Source: an uncultured Microbulbifer sp. (GTDB taxonomy: Bacteria; Pseudomonadota; Gammaproteobacteria; Pseudomonadales; Cellvibrionaceae). Taken from it: a stretch of DNA of 64,000 nucleotides. The position numbers and the translations under genes are program-made. Below, piece by piece: positions 33,384 to 42,704 of the stretch; position 1 is the first letter of the stretch, and each line of letters starts with the position of its first letter. The DNA lies in the NCBI RefSeq assembly GCF_947504145.1, contig NZ_CANNGQ010000002.1, positions 868,001 to 932,000 on the forward strand, written 5' to 3'. The notes beneath the pieces were generated by a model, which saw only the letters and a program-made list of their open reading frames with translations, had not been told where the DNA came from and made no database searches.

Positions 33384-35720
33384 CTACCACTTGAAGCGGA
33401 AACCAAATGTCAGCTGGATACTGTCGCTATCGCCAAAGTTTTCCAGGCTGCTGGCGTAATCCACTTCGCCATATACCGAGCAGCCGTCGCCGCACTGGTC
33501 ATAGGTAAAGCCAACGCCGAGCTGCCCCCACCACTCGTCTCGCGCCTGGCGTAGCGGGGTGCCGGAAACCAGCACTTCGGTTTCGTCATCAAAGTAGTAA
33601 TAGGCATTAGCGATGGCGTAGAGCCCGATACGTTCCAGTAGCAGGTTGCCGTACATATTCCGATTCACCCGCTGGCTGACGCGCTGCTCAAACGCCAGAC
33701 CGAGGCGAGTAAAATTACCCTGGTTTTCCGCGTCTTCCATACGGACGCCGTAAGGATCGAAATTATCGTCGATATCTTCGGCGGTAAAGGCCAGTTGTAC
33801 CTGCGGCGTGAGGGAGTAAAAATCGCAAAGCTTGAAGCTGTGCCCGCCTTCCACTGAGAAGTTAAAACCGATGGCTTCGTTGCCGGTTCCCAGGTACCAG
33901 AGCTCCCGTGAATACAGGTCGGAGTCATACCAGTTGAATTGCGCTTGGATATCCGCGTAGCTGCCCTGGCTACCGTACCAGGTCAGTGTACTACCGACGC
34001 CGAAGCTATCTGTGTCGATAGTGCCCTGACCAAAGTAGCCATCAAGTTCCGTACTGCCGTACCCGTATTGAGCGAATACCCCGAGTATGAGGCGCCCACG
34101 ATGCACCGACGGGTCGAATGAAAAGTCGGAGCCAATTTGAACCTGCCCGAAGTCTTGCTGCCACTGGGCCGCCGCGGTTGAGTGATCGGGCGCATTGTCG
34201 TCGTAGGTACCATTTACCCGCATCCATAGCCCACCGCCATCGATCGTGCGCTCCACCGCATTGCCGTAGCAGCAAATGCCGCGGTCTTTGAAGCTGGTGC
34301 CGGCCCAAAATCGATTACCTACGCGCTTTCGCAATGTTGTGGGTGTATTCATCCTGCGGATTGCCTGCGCGTAGGTCTCGTACAGGACAGCACCCGGTTG
34401 CCAGCGTGGAATCAAATTGCCGCTGTTGTTGAATGGGTCGGCGATGGTAGAGCGCAGGTACCAGTAACCATCATCCGGGTCGCTCTCGCTACCCCGGTGC
34501 ATGGTATAACCGTAGGCACCGCCAACGACGGCTCTTCTTCCATCGTACCCGGTGTAATCCGGATCCAGCCTGAAGGCGCTTCTGGGATTGCTGCCCTGCA
34601 CCCGAATGATGGGAATGCCATTGCCAGTCGTCACGGCACCATCACCGCCCAGGTTAAAAATGCGCACAGACGTGCGCCCGGTAACGTTGCCGGCAACATT
34701 GAAAAAGTCAGTGGGCGCGTTGTCACCTGCCAGCCGGGTGTCCATCCACAATCGCCCGTTGCGCCCCTCGTAGTCACCGAAACGGCCGTCCTGATGTGAT
34801 GTGATGTTCAGCTGATTGAACACGCCATTTTCCAGCCAGAGCGTGCCCGCGTTGTGTACATCCCCGGAAATCGAAAAGTTCTTTTGCTGTGGCTCTAAGA
34901 TGCCGCCGAAGCGAATATCTAACCCCAGTTGCTGGCGCCCGTTGCTGCCGCCACCAACGGCAAGTGTATTGAACATACGCAGCTTTGAACTGCCGTTTAT
35001 GATGATGTTTTCCCAGTTGAGAAGGTTGCCACCGTCAATAAGATGGTCCAGTTTGAAGCGCAATGTATCGATGTACCCATCGTCGGCGGTCAGGTCGTCG
35101 CCGCCATCGAGAATCGCGTCCCCTTCATAGGCGAACGCATCGATTTCCACATAGTCAGAACCGTCACCGCCGACAAAGTGATTGATGATGCCTTCGTCGA
35201 AATACAGGGTGTCGTCGCCGCTGCCCATATTCAGGGTGTGGAAAACAAAGCCGCCGTCCAGCAGCATATAGTCGTCACCATCACCGGCATCCAGTTCGAA
35301 TATTAATCCGTCGTACAGCTCAATATGATCGTTGCCCGCGCCCATATCGAGGCCACCACTAAAGTAGCTGCCGATTTCAGAATCCCGCACATCCATGATG
35401 ATAGTATCGTCGCCTTCCCCTGCGAATAGGTTGGTCTCGATCAGTGCGCCGTTGATATTGATTTGGTCGTTGCCGGACCCGGCATTGGCGGTGCCGATAG
35501 TGCCGCCGTTCAGATCAAGGGTGTCATTGCCACCGAGAGCATTGACGTCCGCACCGGCTGCATCATTGTCTTCGTCACATAGAATCTGGTCTGGCCCAGC
35601 GGTCCCAGTATTCCCTGGCGTACAGTCCCCCAGTACGGAGAGGGGGAATAAAAGCAGGCCTGCCGTCAACAGAAGTCTGTGGTGGAACCCTCTGCTGCGA
35701 GAGAGGGATTCAGAATTCAT
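33384..35720 (-). CDS. autotransporter with RTX-like acidic repeats and C-terminal barrel
   Basis: 778 residues. Signal peptide (LLLTAGLLLFPLSVLG), then about seven repeats of roughly 20 residues between 50 and 215, each with G-x-G-(N/D)-D-x-(I/L) (for example GSGNDQININ, GEGDDTIIM, GAGNDHIEL, GSGDDTLYF), like calcium-binding RTX turns. A passenger of beta-helix type continues to about 480. The last 280 residues are an autotransporter barrel ending FGFRFKW. RTX repeats usually belong to type I secreted proteins, so this type V layout is unusual. Its start overlaps the OmpW-like gene by 11 bases. Role: surface display of a calcium-stabilised passenger (inference). Confidence 0.85.
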   Translation of the reverse strand: MNSESLSRSRGFHHRLLLTAGLLLFPLSVLGDCTPGNTGTAGPDQILCDEDNDAAGADVNALGGNDTLDLNGGTIGTANAGSGNDQININGALIETNLFAGEGDDTIIMDVRDSEIGSYFSGGLDMGAGNDHIELYDGLIFELDAGDGDDYMLLDGGFVFHTLNMGSGDDTLYFDEGIINHFVGGDGSDYVEIDAFAYEGDAILDGGDDLTADDGYIDTLRFKLDHLIDGGNLLNWENIIINGSSKLRMFNTLAVGGGSNGRQQLGLDIRFGGILEPQQKNFSISGDVHNAGTLWLENGVFNQLNITSHQDGRFGDYEGRNGRLWMDTRLAGDNAPTDFFNVAGNVTGRTSVRIFNLGGDGAVTTGNGIPIIRVQGSNPRSAFRLDPDYTGYDGRRAVVGGAYGYTMHRGSESDPDDGYWYLRSTIADPFNNSGNLIPRWQPGAVLYETYAQAIRRMNTPTTLRKRVGNRFWAGTSFKDRGICCYGNAVERTIDGGGLWMRVNGTYDDNAPDHSTAAAQWQQDFGQVQIGSDFSFDPSVHRGRLILGVFAQYGYGSTELDGYFGQGTIDTDSFGVGSTLTWYGSQGSYADIQAQFNWYDSDLYSRELWYLGTGNEAIGFNFSVEGGHSFKLCDFYSLTPQVQLAFTAEDIDDNFDPYGVRMEDAENQGNFTRLGLAFEQRVSQRVNRNMYGNLLLERIGLYAIANAYYYFDDETEVLVSGTPLRQARDEWWGQLGVGFTYDQCGDGCSVYGEVDYASSLENFGDSDSIQLTFGFRFKW

Positions 35721-36459
35721 AGGTGATACCCAGGTTCAATGTCCACGGGTTGGTGTCGAAGTCTGAATACAGCCGGTCGTAGCCGGGATTGGTGGGGTAA
35801 GTTACAACGCCATCGGTGCTGGCATCGGTGTAAATGACCGCGGCATTGATCAACCACGATTGTGCAATACCGCGCCCCAGACGCCAGTCAATACCCAGCT
35901 GGGCACTGGCGCCCCATGAATGACCCATCCCGAATTTTGAGAGGTCACTGGTCATTCCTTTTCCCATCAGGTATCGCTGGAATTCAGGATTTAACTCGTC
36001 GTCGTAAAAGTCGGAGTAATTCACGCCAACTCCCAGATAGGGCTGCCCCAGACAGTCCAGGTCGTTCATATACCAGTTGATAAAGAGGTTGGCGGAGGAC
36101 ATGGAGAAGCGACCAAAGTAAATATTGTCTCTTCCCGGATAAACGCGAAAATTCTCCAGATGCAGAGAGTGGTCAGAACCACCGACATACAATACCTCCA
36201 ATCCGAGATAAGGAAGTGGCCGCCAGACAGCCGAGGTATTCCAGGTAGTGTCTTCCTCAATTTCCCACTTGGTCTGGTAGAGTTCGAAATCCTGTAATAG
36301 GTAGTGCTTCGGCGACGTCGCGTTGTCATCGGGATAAACAAAGCTCGCACCCAGCCGAATATAAAAACGCTTTAGATCCACATCCGAAACAGAAATCTGA
36401 GCATTAGCATATACAGGAAACAAAAGTACCAGGATTGCGGCCAGCCTGAGCTTTTTCAT
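35710..36459 (-). CDS. OmpW-like outer-membrane beta-barrel protein
   Basis: 249 residues with a signal peptide ending at ANA-Q. The body is a small eight-stranded barrel of OmpW character: FYIRLGASFVYPDD, WRPLPYLGLEVLYVGG, QPYLGVGVNYSDFYDDE, SWGASAQLGIDWRLG and a C-terminal LGITYEF ending in Phe. OmpW proteins form narrow hydrophobic channels and respond to osmotic or oxidative stress. It is the first gene of a two-gene unit with the autotransporter and overlaps it. The Shine-Dalgarno lies in the loop of a 6-bp hairpin at 36460-36477. Confidence 0.82.
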   Translation of the reverse strand: MKKLRLAAILVLLFPVYANAQISVSDVDLKRFYIRLGASFVYPDDNATSPKHYLLQDFELYQTKWEIEEDTTWNTSAVWRPLPYLGLEVLYVGGSDHSLHLENFRVYPGRDNIYFGRFSMSSANLFINWYMNDLDCLGQPYLGVGVNYSDFYDDELNPEFQRYLMGKGMTSDLSKFGMGHSWGASAQLGIDWRLGRGIAQSWLINAAVIYTDASTDGVVTYPTNPGYDRLYSDFDTNPWTLNLGITYEF

Positions 36460-36477
36460 TGTTAACTCCGTTTAACA
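36460..36477 (-). promoter_or_regulatory. hairpin presenting the ompW-like ribosome site
   Basis: On the minus strand TGTTAA-ACGGAG-TTAACA directly precedes the ATG. The 6-bp stem leaves the Shine-Dalgarno in the loop. The rest of the 267-base gap to the next gene holds a second hairpin and a terminator. Confidence 0.5.
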
Positions 36478-36631
36478 TCAGTTGACCGCGGCGATACTGC
36501 TTATCGTTAAATATTCGCGTGGCGTGTCAAAAGCCTTGTGATGGCGCGGCAATTATTAAAGTTGGAACTGCCGGGGAAAATCTGAAACACCTGTAAAAAT
36601 AGCATGGAGAACGAAGGCTGCAGGACAAATG

Positions 36632-36666
36632 TTGACCGCAAAATAACCCTTGGTTTTGCGCGTCAA
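36632..36666. repeat. inverted repeat upstream of ompW-like gene
   Basis: TTGACCGCAAAA (36632-36643) pairs with TTTTGCGCGTCAA (36654-36666) with one bulged base and a ten-base loop. It may be a second terminator for the VIT/VWA gene or an operator; there is no clear T-run. Confidence 0.55.
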
Positions 36667-36692
36667 AAATGAAAGGGCCCTGCTGGGCCCTT
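36663..36692 (-). terminator. terminator of the VIT/VWA gene
   Basis: Arms AAGGGCCC (36673-36680) and GGGCCCTT (36685-36692) with a TGCT loop. On the minus strand it is followed by TTTCATTTTTG. Confidence 0.85.
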
Positions 36693-36726
36693 CGTTAAAG
36701 TGATTCTAGAAATACCCCGCCGCAAT

Positions 36727-38805
36727 TCACCAGTAACGTTTTTTGCGAAGGAAGATCAGTACCAGTAAAAGCAGTATCACAATCGGGCCCGCAGAGCCGC
36801 CACTGCTGCTGGGGTAGGAACGATTACCGTTGAAAGCCGGTTGGGCGCGATCCTGCCGGTGGTCTTGTACCGGTGTCGATGTGCGATCCTGACGCGCGGC
36901 TCTTTCATTTTCGACGCGAGCCTTGTTGTTGCGCTGGATCCCCTGCTGCTCAAAGACTTGCTCCTCCACAACAACCAGGGATGTGTAGGGTGTCACCAGC
37001 CCGTATTCCACAGCCAGATCGACGATCGCATCTTCGCTGTCACTGTCATGGCCGAGGTAGTCCATTTTGTTCTGGATATCTTCGATGGTGGCGTAGGCCC
37101 AGAGGCGCTCCAGTTCGGGATTGCGGGTATCGGTGGCGGGAAATTGCAGGGCCGATGTGTAGGTTACCGCGCGCTCAGAAACCTTACCGTCGATGGTGAG
37201 CTTCGCCACGCCGTCGCCCCAGTAATGCCCGAATACAATCAACTGCTGGCCGCGGTACAGCGAGCCGATGCGCTGAGGCGTGATATCGCGCACCTTTACG
37301 TCGGACTTTTTTGTATTGGATATGTTTATGTCGATGTCCCGGTAAGACTCGTGCTGCAACTTGTCTGCTGCCTGCACCAGACGCCCGGAAATATCATCGC
37401 TGTTGGAGATGGTCATGGCAAAGCCATTGGATACGCTGGCCATACCATCCAGCAGTGGTCGGTTGGCGCTGTTGCCCATCACAAACGTAAACAGGCGGAC
37501 ATCGTGCTGCTCCAGCAAATCCAGGAACGCCTTTTTCGCGGTCACACCCACGTTGGCCACACCGTCGGTTACCAGAATTACGGCGCTGGGGCGATCGGCA
37601 TCCATCCCATTATAGGCGGTCTTGAGACCGGCAAAAAGATTGGTGCCGCCACTGGGCTGCAGGGATTCCAGCTGCTGTAGATAGTGGTTCACATTGGTGT
37701 CGGTTACCGGCACAAAACCGGTGGTCAGCTCCCGCGCCTGATTGTTGAACAGGATCATGCGGAAACGGTCTGTTGGTGGCAGCTTGTTCAGGCCTTTGCG
37801 CACGCCTTCTGCAAGGCTGTGATATTTGCCGGCCATGGAACCGGACATATCCAGTACAAACGTCCAGTCGCGGCCCTGTGTCGCCGGCCCCAGGTCATCG
37901 CCGGGTGTGAGCGTCAGCATGAAGGTGCCGCGGTCGCTGCCTTGCGGGCGATAGGTCACCATATCTACTGTGCCGGGCAGGCCCTGCTGGTGGCGCCAGT
38001 ACACAACCACATCCTTGTCGAGTGTGAAGGCCGTTCCGGCGGAGGGGGTGGCCGGCTGTGGCTGTCTCTCTTCGTCGACACCAGGGCCATTGCTTCCAGA
38101 GTTCGCCGCATTGGCGAAAGACGCTTTCCATTCCTGACCCGACTGCTGCTGGATCTGTGCCTGAGGGTGTGCCGGCAGCAGGAACTGGTCGATGGGGTAG
38201 GAAGAGCGCATGGTGAGATTGAAGCTGAAGGCTTCCTGCACATGCTCTTGGTAGGTAAAGAATGCCGCGCGCTCCTCGTTCACACCGCCTTCCTCCAGCG
38301 GGTAGACGTAGCGCCCGATACCCAGGTCGGCATGTACCGGTTGGATATACACCAGGCGAATACGCACCGCATCGTTGGCCTGTACCGGATAGACACGGCT
38401 GTCAAAAGTGCGGTATTCGTCCTGTTCGGTGAGGGCGGTGTTTCTGCCCTGCGCTTTTTCCTGCTCGTAGAGAGCGCGTGCCTGCTGCTTGGGGAGTACC
38501 TCACCTGTCACCGGCTGGCCGTCGATCCAGTAAGTAAACTCACCCACCGAGGCTTTTTCCGGCACCGGGAAGCTGTACACCGCCTCGAGTGCGCGATCGT
38601 TCGGATTGTAAAAGGTCTGGTCTACTTCGGTGATCGCGTAGCCATCTTCAATGACCACGTTCACGTGGTGTTCTCTGATCTCTAAGGCAGGCAGCGAACC
38701 GTCGGCGGGCGTTAACAGCCCTGCAGCTACCGCAAGTTGCGGGGTGAGTGCGCCCAGTAATAGACAGGTAAGCCAGTGAATGGGGTTGCGCCATAAACGT
38801 TGCAT
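36727..38805 (-). CDS. VIT- and VWA-domain surface protein with GlyGly-CTERM-like tail
   Basis: 692 residues from the ATG at 38805 (GGAGGA eight bases upstream). A signal peptide ends at AVAA, followed by a VIT domain (about 30-150, VDQTFYNPNDRALEAVYSFPVP). The VWA domain (about 300-480) has the MIDAS motif FVLDMSGSMAG with later Thr and Asp. The C-terminus is SSSGGSAGP, a hydrophobic helix and a basic end, like GlyGly-CTERM tails processed by rhombosortase. The architecture matches so-called marine proteobacterial sortase targets, but there is no LPxTG and no sortase gene nearby. Divergent from the XRE regulator. Adhesion or metal-dependent binding is inferred. Confidence 0.88.
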   Translation of the reverse strand: MQRLWRNPIHWLTCLLLGALTPQLAVAAGLLTPADGSLPALEIREHHVNVVIEDGYAITEVDQTFYNPNDRALEAVYSFPVPEKASVGEFTYWIDGQPVTGEVLPKQQARALYEQEKAQGRNTALTEQDEYRTFDSRVYPVQANDAVRIRLVYIQPVHADLGIGRYVYPLEEGGVNEERAAFFTYQEHVQEAFSFNLTMRSSYPIDQFLLPAHPQAQIQQQSGQEWKASFANAANSGSNGPGVDEERQPQPATPSAGTAFTLDKDVVVYWRHQQGLPGTVDMVTYRPQGSDRGTFMLTLTPGDDLGPATQGRDWTFVLDMSGSMAGKYHSLAEGVRKGLNKLPPTDRFRMILFNNQARELTTGFVPVTDTNVNHYLQQLESLQPSGGTNLFAGLKTAYNGMDADRPSAVILVTDGVANVGVTAKKAFLDLLEQHDVRLFTFVMGNSANRPLLDGMASVSNGFAMTISNSDDISGRLVQAADKLQHESYRDIDINISNTKKSDVKVRDITPQRIGSLYRGQQLIVFGHYWGDGVAKLTIDGKVSERAVTYTSALQFPATDTRNPELERLWAYATIEDIQNKMDYLGHDSDSEDAIVDLAVEYGLVTPYTSLVVVEEQVFEQQGIQRNNKARVENERAARQDRTSTPVQDHRQDRAQPAFNGNRSYPSSSGGSAGPIVILLLLVLIFLRKKRYW

Positions 38806-38968
38806 TGTCGGTTCCTCCGGATGCCATCGCAGGCTGAAAAGAAAAATGCGCCGGGATTGTCCGGGCACCGGAGTATTTAGGGGTAAGGGCTCACAATAAT
38901 CACCTTGAACCGGTAAAGTTGCATTATCTGACCCCAAAAGCACCGAATAACGATACCAAGGTGGTGAA

Positions 38969-39727
38969 ATGAGCCAGACTCAGGCACTGATGAAGACCCT
39001 CAAGCAAGAGCTGAAGGCAAGGGGGGTAACCTATGCCGAGGTTGCCAGACACCTGCAGCTATCGGAAAGTAGTATCAAGCGCTTGATCAGCGGCGACACC
39101 CTGTCGGTCACCCGACTCGAAACCCTGTGTGAGATTGCCGGCATGGATTTCTCCGACCTGGTGCGCAAGACCAGCGAAGCCCGCCGCGGTATCACAACCC
39201 TGACCGAGGAGCAGGAACGGGAGGTTGCCGGCGATCCGCACCTGCTACTGGTAACCGTGTGCGTTATCAACCAGTGGACCGTCGAACAGATACTGCAGAC
39301 CTATGCGCTCAGTGAGCCACAGTGTATCCAGTTACTTGCCCGGCTCGATCGGCTTAAATTGATTGAGCTGTTGCCGCTCAATCGTTACCGGTTGATTGTC
39401 GCCAAGGAGTTCCGCTGGTTACCCAATGGTCCCATCCAGCAGTTTTTTCAGAAAGAAGTACAGCCGGACTTTCTCGCGTCAAACTTCTCCGGTCCCGGTG
39501 AAAAAATGATATTTCGCACCGGCATGTTGTCGCGTACTGCCAACGCGGAGCTGATGCGAAAAATGGATCGGCTGCTGGCGCAGTTTCAGGAGCTGCACGA
39601 GGCGGATAGTGGTCTGGCGTTGGATGAGCGCTTTGGTTCCAGCCTGATGGTGGCGCTGCGGCCCTGGGAGCTTCAGCATTTCAGGCGGTTGCGGAAGAAG
39701 GATATGGAGAAGGTATTTCCCGAGTAG
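38969..39727 (+). CDS. XRE-family helix-turn-helix regulator
   Basis: 252 residues. N-terminal XRE-type HTH: TYAEVARHLQLSESSIKRLISGDTLSVTRLETLCEIAGM (about 20-60). The remaining 190 residues form a helical winged region (IQLLARLDRLKLIELLPLNRYRLIVAKEFRWLPNGP) seen in related gammaproteobacterial regulators of unknown ligand. AAGGTGGTGAA precedes the start. It is divergent from the VIT/VWA gene with 163 bases between, so that gene is a candidate target. Nothing else in the surroundings points to a signal. Confidence 0.85.
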   Translation: MSQTQALMKTLKQELKARGVTYAEVARHLQLSESSIKRLISGDTLSVTRLETLCEIAGMDFSDLVRKTSEARRGITTLTEEQEREVAGDPHLLLVTVCVINQWTVEQILQTYALSEPQCIQLLARLDRLKLIELLPLNRYRLIVAKEFRWLPNGPIQQFFQKEVQPDFLASNFSGPGEKMIFRTGMLSRTANAELMRKMDRLLAQFQELHEADSGLALDERFGSSLMVALRPWELQHFRRLRKKDMEKVFPE

Positions 39728-39760
39728 TGGGTTGTCGAAGAGCCTGCAGGTGGAAGAAAG

Positions 39761-39778
39761 GGAGGGCCTGAGCCCTCC
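39761..39778. terminator. hairpin between XRE and TonB receptor genes
   Basis: Arms GGAGGGC (39761-39767) and GCCCTCC (39772-39778) with a CTGA loop. The minus-strand tail TTTCTTCC makes it better for the leftward receptor gene; it may serve both. Confidence 0.65.
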
Positions 39779-39807
39779 CTTGTCTGGTTGTTCAATCCTC
39801 GGTGGAT

Positions 39808-42426
39808 TTAAAAGCTGTATGTCATCTTCCCATACACAAAGCGCCCGCGAGGGTCGTGTTGGCTGGAAACATACCCGTACAGATCCGAGTCACCGTCGCC
39901 AATGGCAAAAGGTGGCTCTTCGTTTAGCGCGTTGTCCGCGCCAAGACTCAGCACCAGCTTTTCAAAGCCGGTGTAACGGGCCTGCAGATTCAGCGTCATA
40001 AAGGAATCGACCGTGCGCGAGCGGTTGGTGTCGTAATCCTGGGTGCCATCAAAATCGATGTCCGGTGTATCCTCAAACTCACCGATGAAATTCAGTCCCA
40101 CGGTAAACGCGAAGGTATCCAGTGCCCAGTCGGCAGATGCAGCCCAGCGGTGTTCCGGGTATTCATATTCACCGGCCAGGTCACGGGTCAGAAAATCTTC
40201 CCCCGTGGAGTTCAGCTCTACCCGCTCAAACTCGGTCAGGTAGGAGTAATCCAGGCGTAGGCCCAGGTCTCCACCGGCTACCGTGAGAGCGGAGTACACC
40301 ATGCTCAGGTCCACCCCCGACACCGTCTGCTCGCCGATATTGATAAACCCGCTGTTGATGGATTGCAGCGAACCGAGCGATTCGCCGGGTAGCGGCGCAG
40401 AGCGCACACACACGGTACTGTTCTGATCATTACAGAATTGACTGTACAGGTAGCCGAAGGGAACCTCATCGATCTTGCCTTCCTGCGTAATACTCCATAC
40501 ATCCAGCGACAATTGCATATTATCGACAGGCTTGATCACTGCCCCAAGGTTGAAGGACTCCGACTCCTCCGCTTCCAGGTCAGGGTTGCCGGAAAACACG
40601 ATGTTGTAATCAGTACTGGCACAGTAGGCATCGTTGATTGCGCAACCGTAAGAGTCGATGAAGAACTGCGATTCCTGGGATGGCCCCAGGCCGATCTGTG
40701 CCAGCGAAGGTGCCCGGAAGCCGGTCCCCCAGGAGGCGCGCAATGACAGCTTGTCACTGGCGGTCCACAGAAGGTTGGCCATTGGGTTGGTGGTGCTGCC
40801 GAAATCACTGTAGTCGTCATAGCGGCCGGCCAGTGACAGATCGAGATTGGCAGGAAGTGGGATAGCGAACTCCACAAATGCGGAGGTGATATCGCGGCTC
40901 GCGGAGGCAGAAACAGATTCGGTACCGAATATCAGTCCGCGCTGGAACTGGTCATCGGGTATATCGGAGGCTTTTTCTTCGCGGCGCTCAAGGCCGGCGG
41001 CCATGGCGACGGCACCATTACTGGTATCGAATAGATCGCCATTGATCGTAAAGTCCATGCTGCGCAATTCGGATTTCCCCTGGCGTACCAGGCTGGTGGT
41101 AATGGCATTGATAACCGACTGAGGATTCTGAACGCCGCCAAAAGGGTTGTAGCGGCCAGCGTCAATTTCCTTTTGCAGCAGGTCGGTTCGCACCCAGCCC
41201 TGAGAGCGGTCACCGGTCTGAGTGGATTCACTGCGGGAGCGCTGCACCGAGGCTTCCCAGTCCCAATCGGAAATGCTTCCGCGCAGCCCAAACACGCCGC
41301 GTAGATTATCTGTTTCGATATCCCATTGGCGGGCACCGGCGTCGACGGTGCGGTAGCGGCCGATAGCGATGGTACTGGCCCCGGCAAAAGGATTGTTCGG
41401 GTGATTTATGGGGGCGGTGAGGCCCGCGTCTTCGTCCAGTGGTGTCGGTGCGCCCTGGGCAATGGACGTATTGTGTTGTACCGCGAGCTCGCTGAAAAAT
41501 TCCACATTGTCGGTCAATTGCGCGCGGCCCAGCATCAGAACGCCGGTGCGCTCAGATTCCGGGGCGAGGAGTGTCCAGGGGCCGTAGTCGTAGACACAGG
41601 TCTGTCCGAAGGCACTATTGTCCGGGCAGTTGGGGTCGATCGTGGTTTCGCCGTCCACAATAAAGCGACCTGGGTAGCCGCGGGAGGAGCGGAAGTCCAT
41701 ACCGCCGAGGGCGGATTGATCTGCGGTGTCCAGCCCGTCTCTTTCTATGCTCGCCAGCGTGGAATTTGTCTGGTGATCAAAGATAACGGTGAGGTTGGAA
41801 TCCTCTCCATTGATGCCCCAGACCGCAGATACCGATTGTTCGTCGTATCCATCGGCACCGCCGTAGTCGACGGAAATCTCAGTTCCCTCGAAGTCTTTGC
41901 GTAGCACCAGGTTGACCACGCCGGCCACCGCATCGGAGCCATAGATTGCGGAGGCGCCGTCTTTCAGTATTTCGACGCGCTCAACGGCGGCAAGAGGAAT
42001 TGTATTTATATCGACAAAGTTTGTAGTGATGCTTTCGGCAAACGCACTGATGGCCACACGTTTACCGTTGACGAGAACCAGCGTGGCATCGGCACCCATA
42101 CCGCGCAGGCTGACTGCCGCCGCTCCATTGGCGGTTGAGTCCTGATTGTTCCCGCGGGTGGAAAATGTACCGTTGCCTGCGGCAGGGTTCTTTTCGAACA
42201 TCTGCTGCAAGTTGGTATAGCCCGCCTTTTCCAGGGCCTCGCGGTCCATGACCTGGATCGGTGTCGCTGTCTCAAACTCGGCGTTGCGCTGGATTCGCGA
42301 CCCGACGACTGCCACTTCTTCCATCGCACTTTCTTCTGCAGCGAAAAGTGCTTGTGGCACTGCGGTGGTGGTCGCCGCCAAAATGGCGCTTGATAAAACG
42401 CTTCGGCGTAATAACGATTTTTTCAT
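39808..42426 (-). CDS. TonB-dependent receptor with large plug domain
   Basis: 872 residues from ATG 42426, which opens a signal peptide (SSAILAATTTAVPQALFA); a longer upstream frame has no signal peptide. The TonB-box region is EEVAVVGSRIQ. The plug has TPIQVMDREALEKAGYTNLQQM, VSLRGMGADATLVLVNGKRVA and VERVEILKDGASAIYGSDAVAGVVN. The barrel ends FVYGKMTYSF. The N-terminal pattern is that of the broad receptor family of Xanthomonas and marine gammaproteobacteria that import peptides, glycans or vitamins. No Fur box was seen upstream. Substrate unknown; monocistronic. Confidence 0.93.
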   Translation of the reverse strand: MKKSLLRRSVLSSAILAATTTAVPQALFAAEESAMEEVAVVGSRIQRNAEFETATPIQVMDREALEKAGYTNLQQMFEKNPAAGNGTFSTRGNNQDSTANGAAAVSLRGMGADATLVLVNGKRVAISAFAESITTNFVDINTIPLAAVERVEILKDGASAIYGSDAVAGVVNLVLRKDFEGTEISVDYGGADGYDEQSVSAVWGINGEDSNLTVIFDHQTNSTLASIERDGLDTADQSALGGMDFRSSRGYPGRFIVDGETTIDPNCPDNSAFGQTCVYDYGPWTLLAPESERTGVLMLGRAQLTDNVEFFSELAVQHNTSIAQGAPTPLDEDAGLTAPINHPNNPFAGASTIAIGRYRTVDAGARQWDIETDNLRGVFGLRGSISDWDWEASVQRSRSESTQTGDRSQGWVRTDLLQKEIDAGRYNPFGGVQNPQSVINAITTSLVRQGKSELRSMDFTINGDLFDTSNGAVAMAAGLERREEKASDIPDDQFQRGLIFGTESVSASASRDITSAFVEFAIPLPANLDLSLAGRYDDYSDFGSTTNPMANLLWTASDKLSLRASWGTGFRAPSLAQIGLGPSQESQFFIDSYGCAINDAYCASTDYNIVFSGNPDLEAEESESFNLGAVIKPVDNMQLSLDVWSITQEGKIDEVPFGYLYSQFCNDQNSTVCVRSAPLPGESLGSLQSINSGFINIGEQTVSGVDLSMVYSALTVAGGDLGLRLDYSYLTEFERVELNSTGEDFLTRDLAGEYEYPEHRWAASADWALDTFAFTVGLNFIGEFEDTPDIDFDGTQDYDTNRSRTVDSFMTLNLQARYTGFEKLVLSLGADNALNEEPPFAIGDGDSDLYGYVSSQHDPRGRFVYGKMTYSF

Positions 42427-42659
42427 AATTATTGCTCGTCCATTTGCGTGCTTTATTGTTGGATGACCAGAACGGGGTTTCCATTCTTGGTCGAAATCAA
42501 CATTATCAACAGTCAAATTCTTAAGCAATAAGGTTGCGACGTGGGGGAATTTATTGGGACACCTTTTGGTTTTCGTCTGCATTTCTAGTGTGAAATGCTT
42601 TTCAAAAAGTGAAGTGATGAGGCGACATTGGCAGGCATTTGTAGGGTATTTGGCGGCTA

Positions 42660-42684
42660 GTGCCACCTCAAAAATGGGTGGCAC
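42660..42684. repeat. hairpin downstream of rnr
   Basis: GTGCCACC (42660-42667) and GGTGGCAC (42677-42684) are perfect 8-bp arms with a nine-base loop, 20 bases past the rnr stop. No T-run on the minus strand, so termination there would be weak. The rest of the 278-base gap between the receptor and rnr shows nothing recognisable. Confidence 0.6.
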
Positions 42685-42704
42685 TAATATCGACTACTGT
42701 GGCT

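Noticed and set aside
39808..42426. Fur regulation of the large TonB receptor
   Set aside because: No sequence resembling a Fur box was found in the 278 bases upstream.
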